NCBI GenBank assembly: GCA_026874595.1
Contig: CM049316.1
Coordinates: 26,955,339-27,019,338, forward strand
From: Sipunculus nudus
Taxonomy: Eukaryota > Annelida > Sipuncula > Golfingiida > Sipunculidae
DNA length: 64,000 nt
Reading direction: 5' to 3'
Below the pieces are notes generated by a model. The model saw only the letters and a list, made by a program, of their open reading frames with translations, was not told the DNA's origin and did not search any database. The position numbers and the translations under genes are program-made. Below, in pieces: positions 20,059 to 33,133 of this stretch. How positions within the stretch are numbered: the first letter of the stretch is position 1; each line of letters begins with the position of its first letter.

Positions 20059-23000
20059 AACAAGTGACCCATGGGTCATGACGCTCAGCTGACTGGGAAG
20101 AGATTCGCAAAAGGAAATTTTATCATTAGAATGGTAGTATATACCCATTCAACTGAAGCATCAAACAGATTAACCAACAGGCCAAGATTTAGTCTGTATT
20201 TATATATCTCAAAAATAGAGAAAAATGTGTAAACTTTTAAAACTAGAATACGGGTAACCGACAAGTGACTACATGTATCTGCCAAAATCGGATAGTGAGG
20301 CATGGATTGAGTGGCAAGGGGAAATAGAGTGAGGTATGTTGCATATTAGCATGGATGTCTGCAGCCTAAATGTGTATGTAGGTTGTGCCACCTACCACAA
20401 ATCCAGAAAGCTGTCCAAGTTGTATACACCTGCAAAATTTTAGGCAGAAAAGTCAAACCACTACATGTATATGAGCGTTTTTTGCCCATGGCAGACAAAC
20501 AGACAAACACTGTGCAAAAATCTTTGCAGGTAACCCCTCCAGTTTTGTGTATGATAAAGACCTATGTGAGATCTAAACACATGCACAATTTTGGCCCAAT
20601 CGGTCAAATGGTTCCTGAGATATGAGCTTGGATGTGTGCAGCGTTAACTAGAATGTAGGTGGCGCCACCTGTCATAAAATCAAGAAAGCTGTCCACGATG
20701 TATAAACCTGCAAAATTTTAGGCAGTTATGTCGAACCACTACAGAGAAATGAGTGATTTTAGGCCAAGGCAGACTAACAGACAGACGCTGTGCAAACATT
20801 GTTACAGGTGGCGCCACCATTTTTTGTGTATGTTACAGAGCTATCAAAGGGCTACATTTGTATAAATTTTATTTCCTGATCGGTCAAACGGTTCCCAAGA
20901 TATAAGCTTGGATGTCATCAGCGTGAACGTGAACGTAGGTGGCGCCACCTGTCATAAAATCAAGAAAGCTATCCTGGATGTATACGCATGACGAATTTCA
21001 GGTGAATTAGTCAATTCACTGCAGAGATGAGTGATTTTAACCCAAGGCAGATGAACAGATGGACACTGTGCAAACATGGTTACAGGTGGCGCCACCATTT
21101 TTTGTGTATGTTATAAAGCAATCCAAGGGCTACGTTTGTATCAATTTTATTTCCTGATCGGTCAAACGGTTCCCGAGATATGAGGGTTTATGAGTATAAA
21201 CAGACCCACAAATGGACACTGGATAGAGAAGAAAGGTCGGAGGTCAACGCAAATTGGTTAGGCACCAGTTCACATGTGACCCGATAATAGGTGTAAGTTT
21301 GGGAAAAATCGGTCCATTAGTCTCCGAGGAGCTCTCTGGAAACGAACGCCGCCGCGGTGGAGGAACTCGGTCAAAAACATAGTATCCGCAAAACTTCGTT
21401 TTGGCGGATACAAAAATACAGGTGGCTCCACCAGTCTGCAGAAACTAATAAAAACACTTAATGGTCAATATCCATGCAAAAAATCATGGTGATCTCTGCA
21501 TTAGTTGTTCAGATACTTCAGTTTTTGTATCAAATTGTCCATTATTCTGAGGGATACTTCGGAGTCCTATAGCTTGAAGGATATGGGTAACAGAGACCTA
21601 ATTTCAAGTTTCCACAGGCACCTTTCATGGGCCTCCTTGCATGACAAGAATGAAGATTCTAGGTCCAGTTGTTGCGATTTGTACCCTGTTGACAGATAAC
21701 CACATCTTTAAAGGTCTCAAAAAAAAGAAAAAAATTCGTAAAAATTTGAAAAAAAATAGAGGTGGCACATCCAGTCTGCAGAAACTGATGGAACAGCTCA
21801 TGATCAATATGTATGCTGAAAATCATGACCATCAGTGTTGTAGTTATTGAAATACTGCAGTTTTTGTATCAAATTTTCCATTATTCTGGGGGGGGGGGGG
21901 GGGTATTTTGGACCCATACAGCTTAAAGAATATGGGTAACAGAGACCTAATTTCAAGTTTCCATGGAGACTTTTCATGGGTCTCCCTGTGTGTCAAGAAT
22001 GAAGATTCTTGGTCCAGTTTTTATGATTTGTGCCCTGTTAACAGATGTTCATATCTTTAAAGGTCTCAAAAATACAGAAAAATTTCGTAAAAAAAACCGA
22101 ACAAATACAGGTGGTGCCACCAGTCTGCAGAAACTTATGAAACACTCCATGATCAATATCCATGCAAACAATTATGGTTATCTCTGCATTAGTTGTTCAT
22201 ATACTTTAGCTTTTGTATCAAATTTTCCATTATTCTGAGCTGTACTTTGGAGTGCCATAGCTCAAAGGATATGGGTAACAGAGACCAAATTTCAGGTTTC
22301 CATGGAGACTTATCATGGGTCTCCCTGTGTGTCAAGAACGAAGATTCTAGGTCCAGTAGTTACGATTTGTACCCTGTTGACAGATCTAAAACTACATCCT
22401 TAAAGGTCTCAAAAATGGAGAAAACAATTCGTGAACATTGAAAAATACAGCTGGCGCCACCAGTCTGCACAAACTGATGAAACATCTCATGATCAATATG
22501 TATGTCGAAAATCATGACCAGCAGTGATGTAGTTAATGAGATATTGAAGTTTTTGTATGAAATTTTTGACTATTCTGGGGGGTAATTTTGGGCCCCATAG
22601 CTCGAAGGATATGGGTAACAGAGACCTAATTTCTGGTTTCCATGGAGACTTTTCATAGGTCTCTCAGTGTGTCGAAAATGAAGATTCTAGGTCCAGTCGT
22701 TACGATTTGTGCCACGCTAACAGATGACAGCATCCTCAAAGGTCTCAAAAATAGAGGAAAAAATCGTAAAAAATCAAACAGTACAGGTGGCGCCACCAGT
22801 CTGCAGGAACTGATCGAACATCTCATGATCAATATGTATGCCAAAAATGAAGACCATCAGTGATGTAGTTATTGAAATATTGAAGTTTTTGTATGAAATT
22901 TTTTACTATTCTGGGGGGTACTTTGGGGCCCCATAGCTCGAAGGATATGGGTAACAGAGACCTAATTTCTGGTTTCCAAGGAGATTTTTTATGGACCTCT

Positions 23001-23494
23001 CAGTGTGTCAAGAATTAAGATTCTAAGTCCAGTCTTTATGATTTGTGCCTTGTTAACAGATGTTCACATTTTTAAAGGTCTCAAAAATAGAGAAAAAAAT
23101 TCGTAAAAAATCGAAAAATACAGGTGGCGCCACCAGTCTGCAGGAAGTGATGTAACATCTCATGATCAATATGTATGCCAAAAATCATGACCATCAGTCA
23201 AGTAGTTAATGAGATATTGAAGTTTTTGTATGAAATTTTTGACTTTTCTGGGGGGTACTTTGGGGCCACATAGCTCGAAGGATATGGGTAACAGAGACCT
23301 AATTTCTGGTTTCCAAGGAGATTTTTTATGGGCCTCTCAGAATCCCAAGTTACAAGGTTCTAGGTCCAGCGGTTACGATTTGTGCCTGGTTAACGGACGG
23401 ACAGACGGACAGACGGACAGACAGACAGACGGACAGACGGACGACGGACAAAGAGTGATCGCTATAGCTCAGATGACTTTCAGTCAGCTGAGCT
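20059..23494 (-). mobile_element. Helentron/HINE-like element, family A copy 1 (with E2 nested inside)
   Basis: The plus-strand left tip is (AA)CAAG, then the perfect palindrome TGACCCATGGGTCA, then TGAC and GCTCAGCTGACT. The right tip holds a GACG/GACA microsatellite and a stem-loop (AGCTCAGATGACT, three bases, AGTCAGCTGAGCT). Read on the minus strand, the 5' end is therefore AGCTCAGCTGACT. Its complement sits just inside the 3' end, before a terminal palindrome and CTTG. The interior is a tandem array of about 340-bp units (21.4-23.4 kb). Each unit has 'tatgggtaacagagacctaa', 'gaagattctaggtccagt', 'gatttgtgcc.tgttaacag' and a GGTGGCGCCACC box followed by 'agtctgcag'. It has no transposase and is non-autonomous. 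A second element sits inside it at 20243-21413. Confidence 0.7.
20243..21413 (-). mobile_element. Helitron-like element, family E2 copy a, nested in family A
   Basis: The minus-strand 3' end reads GGCAGATACA, a hairpin region, then CCGTATT and CTAG followed by T. The minus-strand 5' end is TTGTATCCGCC, part of a stem-loop whose other side is GCGGATAC. TGTATCCGCC and the complement of GGCAGATACA match at 9 of 10. The core has about 140-280-bp units with 'gagatatgagcttggatgt', 'ggcagacaaacagac', 'tgtgcaaa.atggttgcagg' and four GGTGGCGCCACC boxes (20658, 20807, 20938, 21085). The flanks 'ctcaaaaatagagaaaaa' on the left and 'aatacaggtggctccacc' on the right belong to one family-A core unit, so E2 inserted into A. 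Confidence 0.7.
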
Positions 23495-26337
23495 AAAAAG
23501 CCACTGGTTTGAAAATAAGAAACATTTGATCATCTAGATAAGACAATGCCGGAAACTTAGGTCTGATAAAACTAAATCTGGTTAGCATTGGGAGTTCTTA
23601 AAGTCTTTTAAGTTTTTTTAAAGTATTTATGTTATAGTTCTGCTATGCTCTTCCTAATATATAAAGGCCCCTGTTATGTAGTTAATGTTAATGTTCAGGG
23701 CACTTTTGCCACGTGGTTAGTTCATATTATGTTCTACAGATTTATATTAAATGTTTAAACTTGATAAATGTCTTGTATATCATTGGAGTGGTACTGCAGG
23801 ATGACTGAGGATTGACAAGAATGAATAGATGTGTCCTCATATAATTCTATAAGATCTATGCACATACCGCATGTGAATGGTGATTTCCACCTATTCTCCA
23901 TTTAATTATTTAAATGAGTTAATAATGCAAGATGCTGCAAGATATTGGTAGTTACAGCTACTTATAAATCATCAAGTTATGTTATTAAAAAATATGTTTT
24001 GAAATTATTTTTTGAAGTTATTTTCAGTTCTGATAACATGCAGTCAGTTTTGGTCAGTTCAGGTAATATGAAGTCAGTTTTGGTAGGTTCGGGTCAGTTC
24101 CTGTAAAAAGTCGAGCCAAATGTGTTGCTCCGTATTTTGAGCCAGGTTTACGAACATCAAATTTACATACCTCAGAATCCACTACTACTGCTGATCTTGT
24201 ATGTGTAGCTCACCACAGCCAAGCTTGACCTCTTAGTAGAAGAGACTCCACGAAAGAAAGTGATGTGACCATAACCACTGCCACTGACAGGTCTCTCCCC
24301 CACAAGCCTGTATGATACTGATGCTGGGGGCTACATGTATGTCATAACCCCCCTCCCCCACCCATCCCCCTGCTGTTGAAACCAAATCCAAGGCCTGGAG
24401 ATGCCCTGTATCTGCACCTGGTATTGTCATCCAAGATTATCAGATACTACAGTGAGCCAAGTGACAGGCTAAGCTATTTAATCTCAGGGGTGGGAGGTTG
24501 AAGAGTGCTCTTTGAACTGCATCTGGATATACACAATTTTATAGTTTAATTGGGTAAATTTTGTCTACACCAAGTTTAAGTGTATTTAGGACTAGACAGG
24601 CTTCTCAGTTGGTACTAACAAGTGATGTGCTGTGTAGATTTCCATTTGTATCATTTTGTGCAGCCTACTGTAATAGCACTTAATTGGTTTGTTTGGTTCC
24701 AAGTGCTGGGGACTCCCGGGAGTCATATTGTTAATGATGTCGCCCCAGGCTGAATGCTGTTATAGGCAGGGGTGGACTGTGAAGAATAACAGGCCCTGGA
24801 AAAAAATTAAGTGAAAGCACCTGTTTACAGTGACTTTCAAAAACTGACATAAACATTAATAAGTTTAAATCACTTACATTTAAGAAACTTACAGAAATTC
24901 AATGTTATATCAAACAAGAATTTACACAACATTCCGTATTTTCACTATCTTGCATGAGACTGTCCAGGCCCCCACAAGGTGGTCCACAAAATGACCATTT
25001 TGGAAAATAAACTGGTCAACCTCTACCTAAGATCTATTGAAAAAAAGTAATGTCCTTCGTTAAAACCATCCAGAAACCAAATATGGCAAAAAAAAACATA
25101 TTTAAATTAAAATCAATTTTAAATGTTATATAAAATCATATAAAGCTGCAACTTAAAACAGCTTTTTCTCCCGTTAGTGTGTGTGTGTTTTTTTTTTACA
25201 ATAAATCACTGCATCTCAAAATCTATATAAGATATTTAACTGAAATTTTCAGGATTTACAGAAAACTTCCGTCATTAACCTCTAAAATTTTTATTAACCC
25301 ACATTCAATTTTCACAGGTATGAGAGTCACTGTTTGTGGATACGTGTTTTGTCTAACAACAAAAACTGAGTGGTTAACAAATAATTAAAAACATGGAATC
25401 ATTCATATGAACATAAAACAAGATCTCACATCAAATAATATGACTAAAACAGTAGTTACATGTTATTTTGGTGGTCAAAAATGATCAAAATGAATTTGGT
25501 TCTTTTTGGGTGAAGTGGCACTACTGTATAAAGGAAATCATGTTATACAAATGCCTTTTTTTTTGTTTAACCTGTAAATTGACCCAGATTTCATTTCTCT
25601 TTGGAAATCAAAATGGACCCAATCAACAAATCTTATCGTTAATGAAACAAAGTCCCATTTTGTCATGCTTACCCTTTTGATATGCAGGTGTTGTGTCAGA
25701 TGAAATCTTAAATAAGTAATTAGAGGACCAAGCATTAAACAAAAGTGCTCATAACATTTGAGTGTCCCTGTCCCTGACCTTCTGATGTCACTTTCTGATT
25801 AAATTCATACAATTAAATGGTTTTAAGGATTGTTCTGAAATATAGTGTGTTTATGGATCAATATTCAATTCAGTGGTAGGTGTTTAAGGCACAAGCAAAT
25901 GAATGCTTCTTCCAATTTTGTCAATGCAAACATTTTAACTGGAGCACTGGGCCCTTGTTTCTACTCCACAGTTCTGTCCTCGATTTAGATAGGTGAACCA
26001 GTTGCAGATGGTGGGCCAGATGAGAAGGGGTGGGAGGAGCATAGGAGGGGAAAAGGAGGGAGGGGTGGGCCTGGAGGGGAAGCAGAACCTGTACTGGGGA
26101 ACAACCAAGTGCTTGCAAGGCTAGCGAGTGATTTTAATTAATCTTGTTCAGGTTGATATTAAGCAATAACAATTTTATTTTAAATCAAAATCTTTAAACA
26201 ACACTTTTTTAATATGGCTCCAAGAACTGGATATGGAACTTGACATCTATATAAATATGTACATATAATTCAGCAACAATTATGATATAAAATGCACTAA
26301 TTTGAATTGTCCTTATAACAAAGCAATATGTGGATTT

Positions 26338-26342
<5 letters not shown>
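23495..26342. other. No gene recognised (2.8 kb)
   Basis: Mostly AT-rich. A GC-richer patch lies at 24180-24480, with 'cccccctcccccacccatcc' at about 24348. At 25.9-26.1 kb a purine-rich G tract ('gggaggagcataggagggg') appears. Short open frames on both strands have no recognisable product. It could be intergenic or intronic. Confidence 0.4.
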
Positions 26343-26387
<45 letters not shown>

Positions 26388-26395
26388 GTTTAATA
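26343..26395. repeat. (TA)n microsatellite
   Basis: TA run with two ATG interruptions. It is followed by a GACA run (26440-26460) and 'cttgcaagtctgaacca', which reappears inverted near 27680. Confidence 0.9.
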
Positions 26396-26606
26396 AATAG
26401 TATGGTAAACTGTTTGCATTCAACTGTTAGTGAAAGTTTTCTGACAGACAGACAGACAGAGAATAATACTTGCAAGTCTGAACCAACTCATAAAAATGCC
26501 CCAGATCTGAGCACAAGCTGTGTAAAGCACTCTAATCACTGGAAAATGGCTTAGCTATGCATGCACTGATTTCTTGCTGTCAAGGTCCTGAGTTCCTGCA
26601 GGAGAG

Positions 26607-27075
26607 CACTGGACACCAGTGACACAGCAAGGTGACCACTTGATTAGATAATAATGAGGTGTGGCTAATTACCAGATGTCCTCAGGGAGTATACAGGGTA
26701 GAGTCTGCCAGGCAAACCAGGGGTGTGAGTGTTTGGCCTTAAACATGATGGCTGCCCTGATAAATGAACAGTGAATGGAGCCCTAATTCCTCATTCCAGT
26801 AACTTGCTGACTAAAAAGCAGATTTTCATGAAGTAAACATGGTGTTACATTTCTTTCATCAATTTTTGAGGGCCTGGCTTATACACTTGCATGACAGATT
26901 GAAGGGCAAATGAATGATACATCAAATTAAAGCTTCAAGAGCAAATACTCACAACCATGCTTAGCCAGGCAGAATCTACCCTGTGTGCTCCCCGACCACA
27001 TCTGGCAATTAACTACCCTCATTATTATCTAATCAAGTTGGTCACCCTGTGTGTCACTGGTGTCCAGTGTCTGTG
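26607..27075. mobile_element. Foldback/MITE element with ~115-140-bp inverted repeats
   Basis: The arm 26609-26745 ('ctggacaccagtgacac' ... 'gattagataataatgagg' ... 'agggtagagtctgcc') is the reverse complement of 26935-27072 ('ggcagaatctaccct' ... 'cctcattattatctaatc' ... 'gtgtcactggtgtccag'), with about 85-90% identity by eye. The loop is about 190 bases. It is non-coding. No target duplication was confirmed. Confidence 0.8.
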
Positions 27076-27174
27076 TACAGCCAAGGCAGTTACAGGGACC
27101 AGCACTACTGGGCTGTAACAGGTACACAGAGTGTTCTGATTCCCAGAGGGTATATTCCTGGTCTCCTTTGGGTC

Positions 27175-27745
27175 CTTTGATGCTCAAGTAACATTCTCTC
27201 TCCTCTCTCTTTCTCTGTTATATGTGGTTCACATACACATGATATTTAGGAATAATCAAGTCCCACTGGGAGAACATTCTTATTATTGCTGCAATGCTTT
27301 ACTCCAAACACCACATTTAACTCTCTCTCTCTCTCTCTCTCTCTAAAAGACCAGTACACAAAACGATATGGAAACAATTTACCAAACTATCTAAATATAA
27401 TAACAAAAAAAAATACATTGTTTATTGGCAATTTTATTGGAAGGAGTAGTTTTTTGTGCATTGTTATATAAACACTCTAGTATACACTATAATATAATGA
27501 TAAATATTTGGATGGAAGATGTTCCCTATGGCTTACAAGTGACAGGTGCACGCTCTCTCTCTTACCCACACATACTTTCTATCTCTCCGCTCTGTCTATC
27601 TGTCTGTCTGCCTGTCTGTCTGCCTCTCTGAGACCTATACAAAATTTAAAGCAATATTATGGAAACAAATTAATTATGGTTCAGACTTGCAAGTTATGCT
27701 CTCTGTCCCCCTGTCTGTAAGATAACTTTTGCTAACAACTGAATA
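27175..27745. repeat. CT and TCTG microsatellites in a dispersed repeat
   Basis: A (CT)n run lies at about 27320-27345 and TCTG/TGCC runs at 27590-27630. The stretch 27675-27745 is the reverse complement of about 26400-26485 ('ggttcagacttgcaag', a GACA-type run, 'gctaacaactgaat'). The same dispersed sequence therefore flanks the foldback element in both orientations. Confidence 0.6.
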
Positions 27746-29013
27746 GGAAGAGTTATTGCACATTTTATTATACAATTTACTGAATTCTACATTTGTAAGA
27801 ATTATGCCATCCCATATATATATATATAATGTTTCTTTCATTTGACATGCACTTAGGTATATGTACAAAGAGAAAGAGGTCTGAAATAGTCTCCAATGTT
27901 TGTACACAATATTTGAGAATAATTTATTTATGGCAAATACAAAAGATATAGACACTGGCACATAAAAATGAAACTGTATATATATATATAGTCAAGCCCG
28001 CTTATTGTCATGTCAGTGGTGCATGCATAAATTATGATAAAAACCGGGATGTGAAATTATGCGGGCTTCAACAGTGATGCCCTTTTGAATCACAGAAGAA
28101 GTGTTATGTCTCGAATGATTTTAGATAAATCGTCAATAAAAAGGAAACAGAAACATTTATGAATGTTTTAATTCACAATGGCATATCAAATTACGTTCAA
28201 GCACACCTGACAATTTATTTCCTGTAAGTTTTGTGCCGCATGCCGCAATACCTGCCAAAAATCCGACTTGCCAACAGAAATAGAAGTAGCGTCTGGGTCA
28301 TGAGGTCAAATGCCTGGAAATATGCGGCACAATTATAACGTTATGCATATGCAAAGTATTTTACTAGATAATTCTTTCCCTAACTATTCGGAATTATTTT
28401 CCAGATATCTTATTAATGACTTAAACTTCCATGATAGTCTTTATGGTAGGACTATTTGGGGAGTGGGTATCGTCATGCCACTGTCAAGTTTCGCCATGAT
28501 TGAGGTTTTGGACCGGGTGTCTCCTCCAGTGCTCACAAAACCTTCAGCTTTTCTTTGACCCTTATAGGGTATTTCCAGTCGCAAGCAACATTTACAGCTC
28601 ATGCTTCATACACAAAACGTCACCATGGTGTAATCGCAAACATCGGCCCTGTTAACATACAAAGAAACGCAATGATCTTGATTACTGTGGTATCTTAGGA
28701 CATTAATTAGCTAAGTGACGAGGAGTGAACCGCATGCATCACTTCACTTGCCTGCCGCACACAGGTTGGAGATGTGATTGTTTGATACGCCTGACCACCT
28801 CGTTGATCACTGTGTTGGCATTTGATGTGATATTAACTGCGAACTGGTATCACTGCCAAGGGTTCCAAGCATGACCATAAACGGGATTATGACAATATTC
28901 CATGATATTAAATGGTCAGATTTAGCATTGTTTATATAAGAAATGGTTATCTCAGATTTATGTGACAAACAGGATTTTCTATTAACCAATATGAAACAAA
29001 GTGGGCTCGCCTG
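27746..29013. other. No gene recognised
   Basis: Short (TA)n runs occur at 27815 and 27975. AGCCCGC at 28006 and GCGGGCT at 28062 form an inverted pair. An 82-codon plus-strand frame at 28310-28558 has no recognisable family. Otherwise nothing was seen. Confidence 0.4.
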
Positions 29014-29139
29014 TATATATATATATATACACGATATATATATATATATATTATTATATGAATATGTATAAATGAATGAAGTGGACGAAAGTATACAAAC
29101 GGAAACCCTACATGTTCATCAGTGATCTGTGGTGTGATT

Positions 29140-29188
<49 letters not shown>

Positions 29189-29290
29189 ATATACATACAT
29201 GTATATATATATTTATATATATATATATTTTTATAAATTAAAATATACATATACATATATATATATATATTTATACATATAGATATATAA
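29014..29290. repeat. (TA)n microsatellites
   Basis: Several long TA/AT tracts at 29014-29052 and 29139-29290 are separated by a unique segment that is duplicated near 31.3 kb. Confidence 0.9.
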
Positions 29291-31612
29291 AACATATATA
29301 TAAGCTAAAGCCTTATCAGGATATAAAATGTATTACCTTATTTCATTTGTTTTCTGTCTCAGAGATTTGTTGAAAAGTTTTAGAGCATAGAAATTAACAT
29401 ATATACCATCTGGTCTAACAGCAAGCCAAACATCAGAGTCGGGGAGTTCAGATGAATCTGATAAGTCAACCCAAGAAATTTACAAGAACTTGTAACACTG
29501 ATGGAAAGTCATACTAAGATCTGCCCCACTGATACTGGAGAAGCAGGTGAGGCATGGACAGATCCTGGATTCAGATTTGACATGCACAACAGGACACAAG
29601 TCTACATCGCTATCCTCAGGTGAGGCTGGTGGCAATTACCTGGCCAACTTCCAATTCTTTCAGGCTTTCCTCTGCAGTTATATACTGCATATTATGTATG
29701 AAAAGTTCTGCAAATTTGCAGATATCTTGGTATGTTGAGCACAAGGCTCTTCACATCGTTTATGAAAGGTGTAGGAGAAAGAGGCCCACCCTTACAAAAG
29801 CCCACTGGACAAGAGCCCAATGGACAAAAGCACACCCCTAAAAGTGCAGACTTGCACAAAAGCCCACCCTTGACTAAAAAATATAAAATTAAATGATTTT
29901 ACAATGTTTTTTAAAGTTATTTAAATACTACTGTATCATTTTCTAAATGTATATAACAGTTTTTATACTAATGACAAGTATCATATGTGTTTATGTGCTC
30001 ATATACATGCTTATATAAGTGATCTGTGTTATATATGTCTGCAGCTTGATAAAACAGATATACAATGTATATATATATATATAAAAGTATATATAAGTGT
30101 ACATATGTGTTATAATTATATTTTTTATAGATCACTATATATCACTATTTCTGTCGGGGATTGGACATTGCATCAGACGGAAGTGAACTGAGTAATTACA
30201 TCTATGTATATAGTTAACTGATAAAATATATTCAGTTGATATTAATAAAATATCACATTGATATTTTTGTGAGTTATTTTGTGTTGTTTTATATATATAT
30301 TATATATTATATATATAATATAATATAATAATAATATATTATATATAATATAACATATATATATATATATACAGTGACCTATAAAGTGCAGCACCCGACT
30401 GGTCAATGATGAAAGTACTGAATGAAGAGTTGGTGAAAACACAAAAAGGCAACCAGATAGACATGGAAGATGTGCGTCACCTGTGTAAAACTATCTCTTA
30501 CTGGACTAATATAGCTGCTCTTGGACAGATATCTCATACAGTGGTTGGTTATGCATATGTCACAAGGAAGGAGGATACCTATATACAAAGGCACGAACAT
30601 ATCAGTGTTGAAAAACTGATTATTTCAAGTAAATGAATATAAAAGTTGGCAACCTAGCTCATGACAGGAACCTCTCTGTGAATAAATAAGTGAAAGAATA
30701 TAAAAAAAAAAAAAAAAAAAAAAGAGAAATGGCATGCTGCCAAGCCTGTGGTAGCTGGTAGCCGCAAAATTTCTCAAGGGGCTTAGAAGAAACGACAAGG
30801 CCAAAAGTGGCACACACAGCTTTCTGACAAAGGGGCCAATGCTCCGAAAGCACATTTACTGGAGTATTGAAAATTGCAATGGCTGGCTGACAACACTTAA
30901 GAAAACACACTGAATCATCGATTTTACATTTTCAAAATATTCATGACCAATGTTATCCTGATTCAAAATGCAAGGACCACTTTCATGTGCCTAGCTTCAG
31001 CATAATAAATGATCCCAAGGCCATTCAACCTTTATCGGATTTCATCCATTCTGTGACAATGTACAAGTGTGCCATTGTTTTTGTGCAAAATAAGGATAGT
31101 TTCTTCATGCAAAGCTTGAACAATGCTACGCTGCAGAACTTGGACAAACGTGTCCATTTCAGTAATAATGAACATTATTACATGCACTAGTCTTATTTTT
31201 TATATTTTAGACAGGAATGAACATATGGAGAGACCAGTAATGAGTATCTCCAAGAGACGCCTGTCAGAGGATCACAGTAGAAGGGGACAAAAGTATACAA
31301 ACAGAAAACCTACAGATTTGTCAGTGATCTTTTGTGTGATTTGATTATATATATTTCTATTCAACAGTGGACACACAGTTAAAAATCACAAAGCTGAGGA
31401 GAATTGTGAGATGCATGATAGTGATCAAACAATTTGTATGGAGGCAGAAAATGTAGAAGATTCACATGAACTGATTGACCAGTTTGATTATGAGGACAAT
31501 GAGGCTGAGCCGCAGTGTTATGAACTTATACATGTTAATTTCTTAGCTCTAAAATTTTTCAACAAATCTGTGGGACAGACAGAAAACAAATGAAATAAGG
31601 TTAAACATTTTA
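29060..31612. repeat. Rearranged repeat: direct and inverted copies around unknown open frames
   Basis: The stretch 29084-29140 ('aagtatacaaac' ... 'cagtgatct.tggtgtgattt') recurs directly at 31283-31345. The stretch 29320-29400 recurs inverted at 31535-31612 ('tcaacaaatct', 'acagaaaacaaatgaaataa'). Between them are TA tracts, an A run (30701-30723) and plus-strand frames at 30403-30636, 30987-31190 and 31411-31593. The last is acidic (ENVEDSHELIDQFDYEDNEAE). They have an exon-like look but match no family I know. They could be remnants of one mobile gene. No continuous frame exists. Confidence 0.5.
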
Positions 31613-31635
31613 TGTACCACAGCTATTTGTATTAG

Positions 31636-33085
31636 TAGAGGAATGTTTCAGACACAGCCTTTTTCCCATGGAGGACAATTCGGAAAGATCAATATAATTG
31701 ATCTTTTATTACCAGAAAATTACCTTTTGCTGTTATAATTTTTAGTGTTTTAATGTACCCATATGTTTAATGATATAATATTCATTTGCCTCCAAAATAT
31801 AGAGATTAAATGCCTGAATGCCTTTAGGCAGAATGTGCACGTTGCAGGTGTTCTTCTGCAAGCAGAATGTGGAGTTCATCAAAAGAAAAGGTTTAAGAAA
31901 ATTTACAAGGAATTGCAAGCCAAATTACATGATCTGTGTAAGGATAGAGCTTCAGATAGAACTGCCATCTAGAATTGCTTCATGGTGTCAGCTAGAACTT
32001 GAGAGGTGGTCACCCTAAACAAATAAAATTAAAGATGTGGATAATGAAAACTGCTTATGTGAACAGAACTTTCCATAAAAGAACTTATTAAAACTTTTGT
32101 GGTGATTTTCAGGGAATGAGCAATAATATTTGTTTAAAGGTGTTGACAACTGGAATGTGCTTATGTGGAGTAATGAAAACTGCCTATGTGAAATCAAAGA
32201 AGGAGCAATAATATTTGCGCATCTTTCTATATTTTGTATATATTTATATAAGTGCATGATTATTCTATTTTTTTATATATTCATATATGTGCATGATTAT
32301 TATATTTTTGTAGTTTTCATAGTTTTATTGAACAAAATGTTCTCATGTCAATGGTTCACTATATAATGTTTAATACTGTATCTCTTTGCTTACAAATAAC
32401 ATAAAAAGAACCCTCAATTAATTGGAGGCAAATGAATATTATACCTTTAAACATATAGGTACATTGAAACACTAACAAGCGGATTTGTGGAATTAATGTC
32501 CCCCTCTTTGGGATCTTGTTTTTTTCATGCTAGACAAAGGATGGACAGACACAGTGACAGACAGACAGAAGCTGACCAAGGTTAGCATGAGAGCAATCAC
32601 TGACCAAAATCTAAATGAAATTAGATAATATTAAGGAAGGTTATAGCAGAGAAATGAAAAACTGATGGACTGACAGGCAGAGTGACAGACAGATAGAAGA
32701 CACTCCAAAATAATATTTAGGAAAGTTATCACACTGAAAGGAAAATCTGACAGACAGTCAGAAAAAGTGACACAGACAGACAGACAGAAGCCAGACACTC
32801 CAAAAACCAATCCCAACCAAGGTAAGCATGAGAGCAATCACTGACCCAAATTTGATTGAAATCTGATAATATTTAGGAAAATAATCGCACAGAAACAAAA
32901 AGCCTGTCAGACAGAGAGACAGACTGACAGACAGACAGCTAGACAAACTGAAATCAATGTCCCCCGCAACCGTGGAGCAAGGGACAAAAATTATAACAAC
33001 AAAAGGTCATTTTCTGGTAATAATATTGATCTGTGGGAATTCATAAAATGTCCTCCCTTGCAAAAAAGCCTGTCTGAAACATCAC
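31636..33085. repeat. Foldback element split by an E4 insertion
   Basis: The arm 31640-31810 (with 'tttcagacacagcc', 'ttattaccagaaaatta', 'ttgctgttataattttta' and 'atattcatttgcctcc') is complementary to 32412-32473 plus 32988-33085. The right arm is interrupted exactly where E4 copy b sits. The loop region carries a 69-codon frame (31763-31972, with CLNAFRQNVHVAGVLLQAEC) of unknown nature and a local ~110-bp duplication near 32040-32200 ('gaaaactgcctatgtgaa'). Confidence 0.7.
32474..32987 (-). mobile_element. Small HINE-like element, family E4 (copy b), with empty site
   Basis: The plus strand begins (AA)CAAGCGG and ends GCAAGGGAC. The interior has three GACA-type microsatellite blocks, each preceded by 'agcatgagagcaatcactga' and 'ttaggaaagttat' phrases, so it is itself an internally tandem structure. 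The uninterrupted arm reads, when reversed, 'acact' followed by five A and 'ttataac'. The occupied arm reads 'acact' + element + five A + 'ttataac'. Insertion therefore occurred at an A run with no duplication longer than AA. Confidence 0.7.
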
Positions 33086-33133
33086 AGTCCGTACCATTTG
33101 TGTCTGAAACGTCCTACATTCATTGGTATCTAT

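Noticed and set aside
21500-23496. Recurrent frames of 60-90 codons with shared wording (METFHRS, MKILGPV, GGATSLQ)
   Set aside because: They are successive readings of the ~340-bp core units of family A, each closed by stops at similar places. They are not a gene family.
15700-23497. CRISPR-like regularly spaced palindromes (GGTGGCGCCACC)
   Set aside because: The spacing is the full length of homologous core units, the 'spacers' are themselves repeats, and the DNA is eukaryotic.
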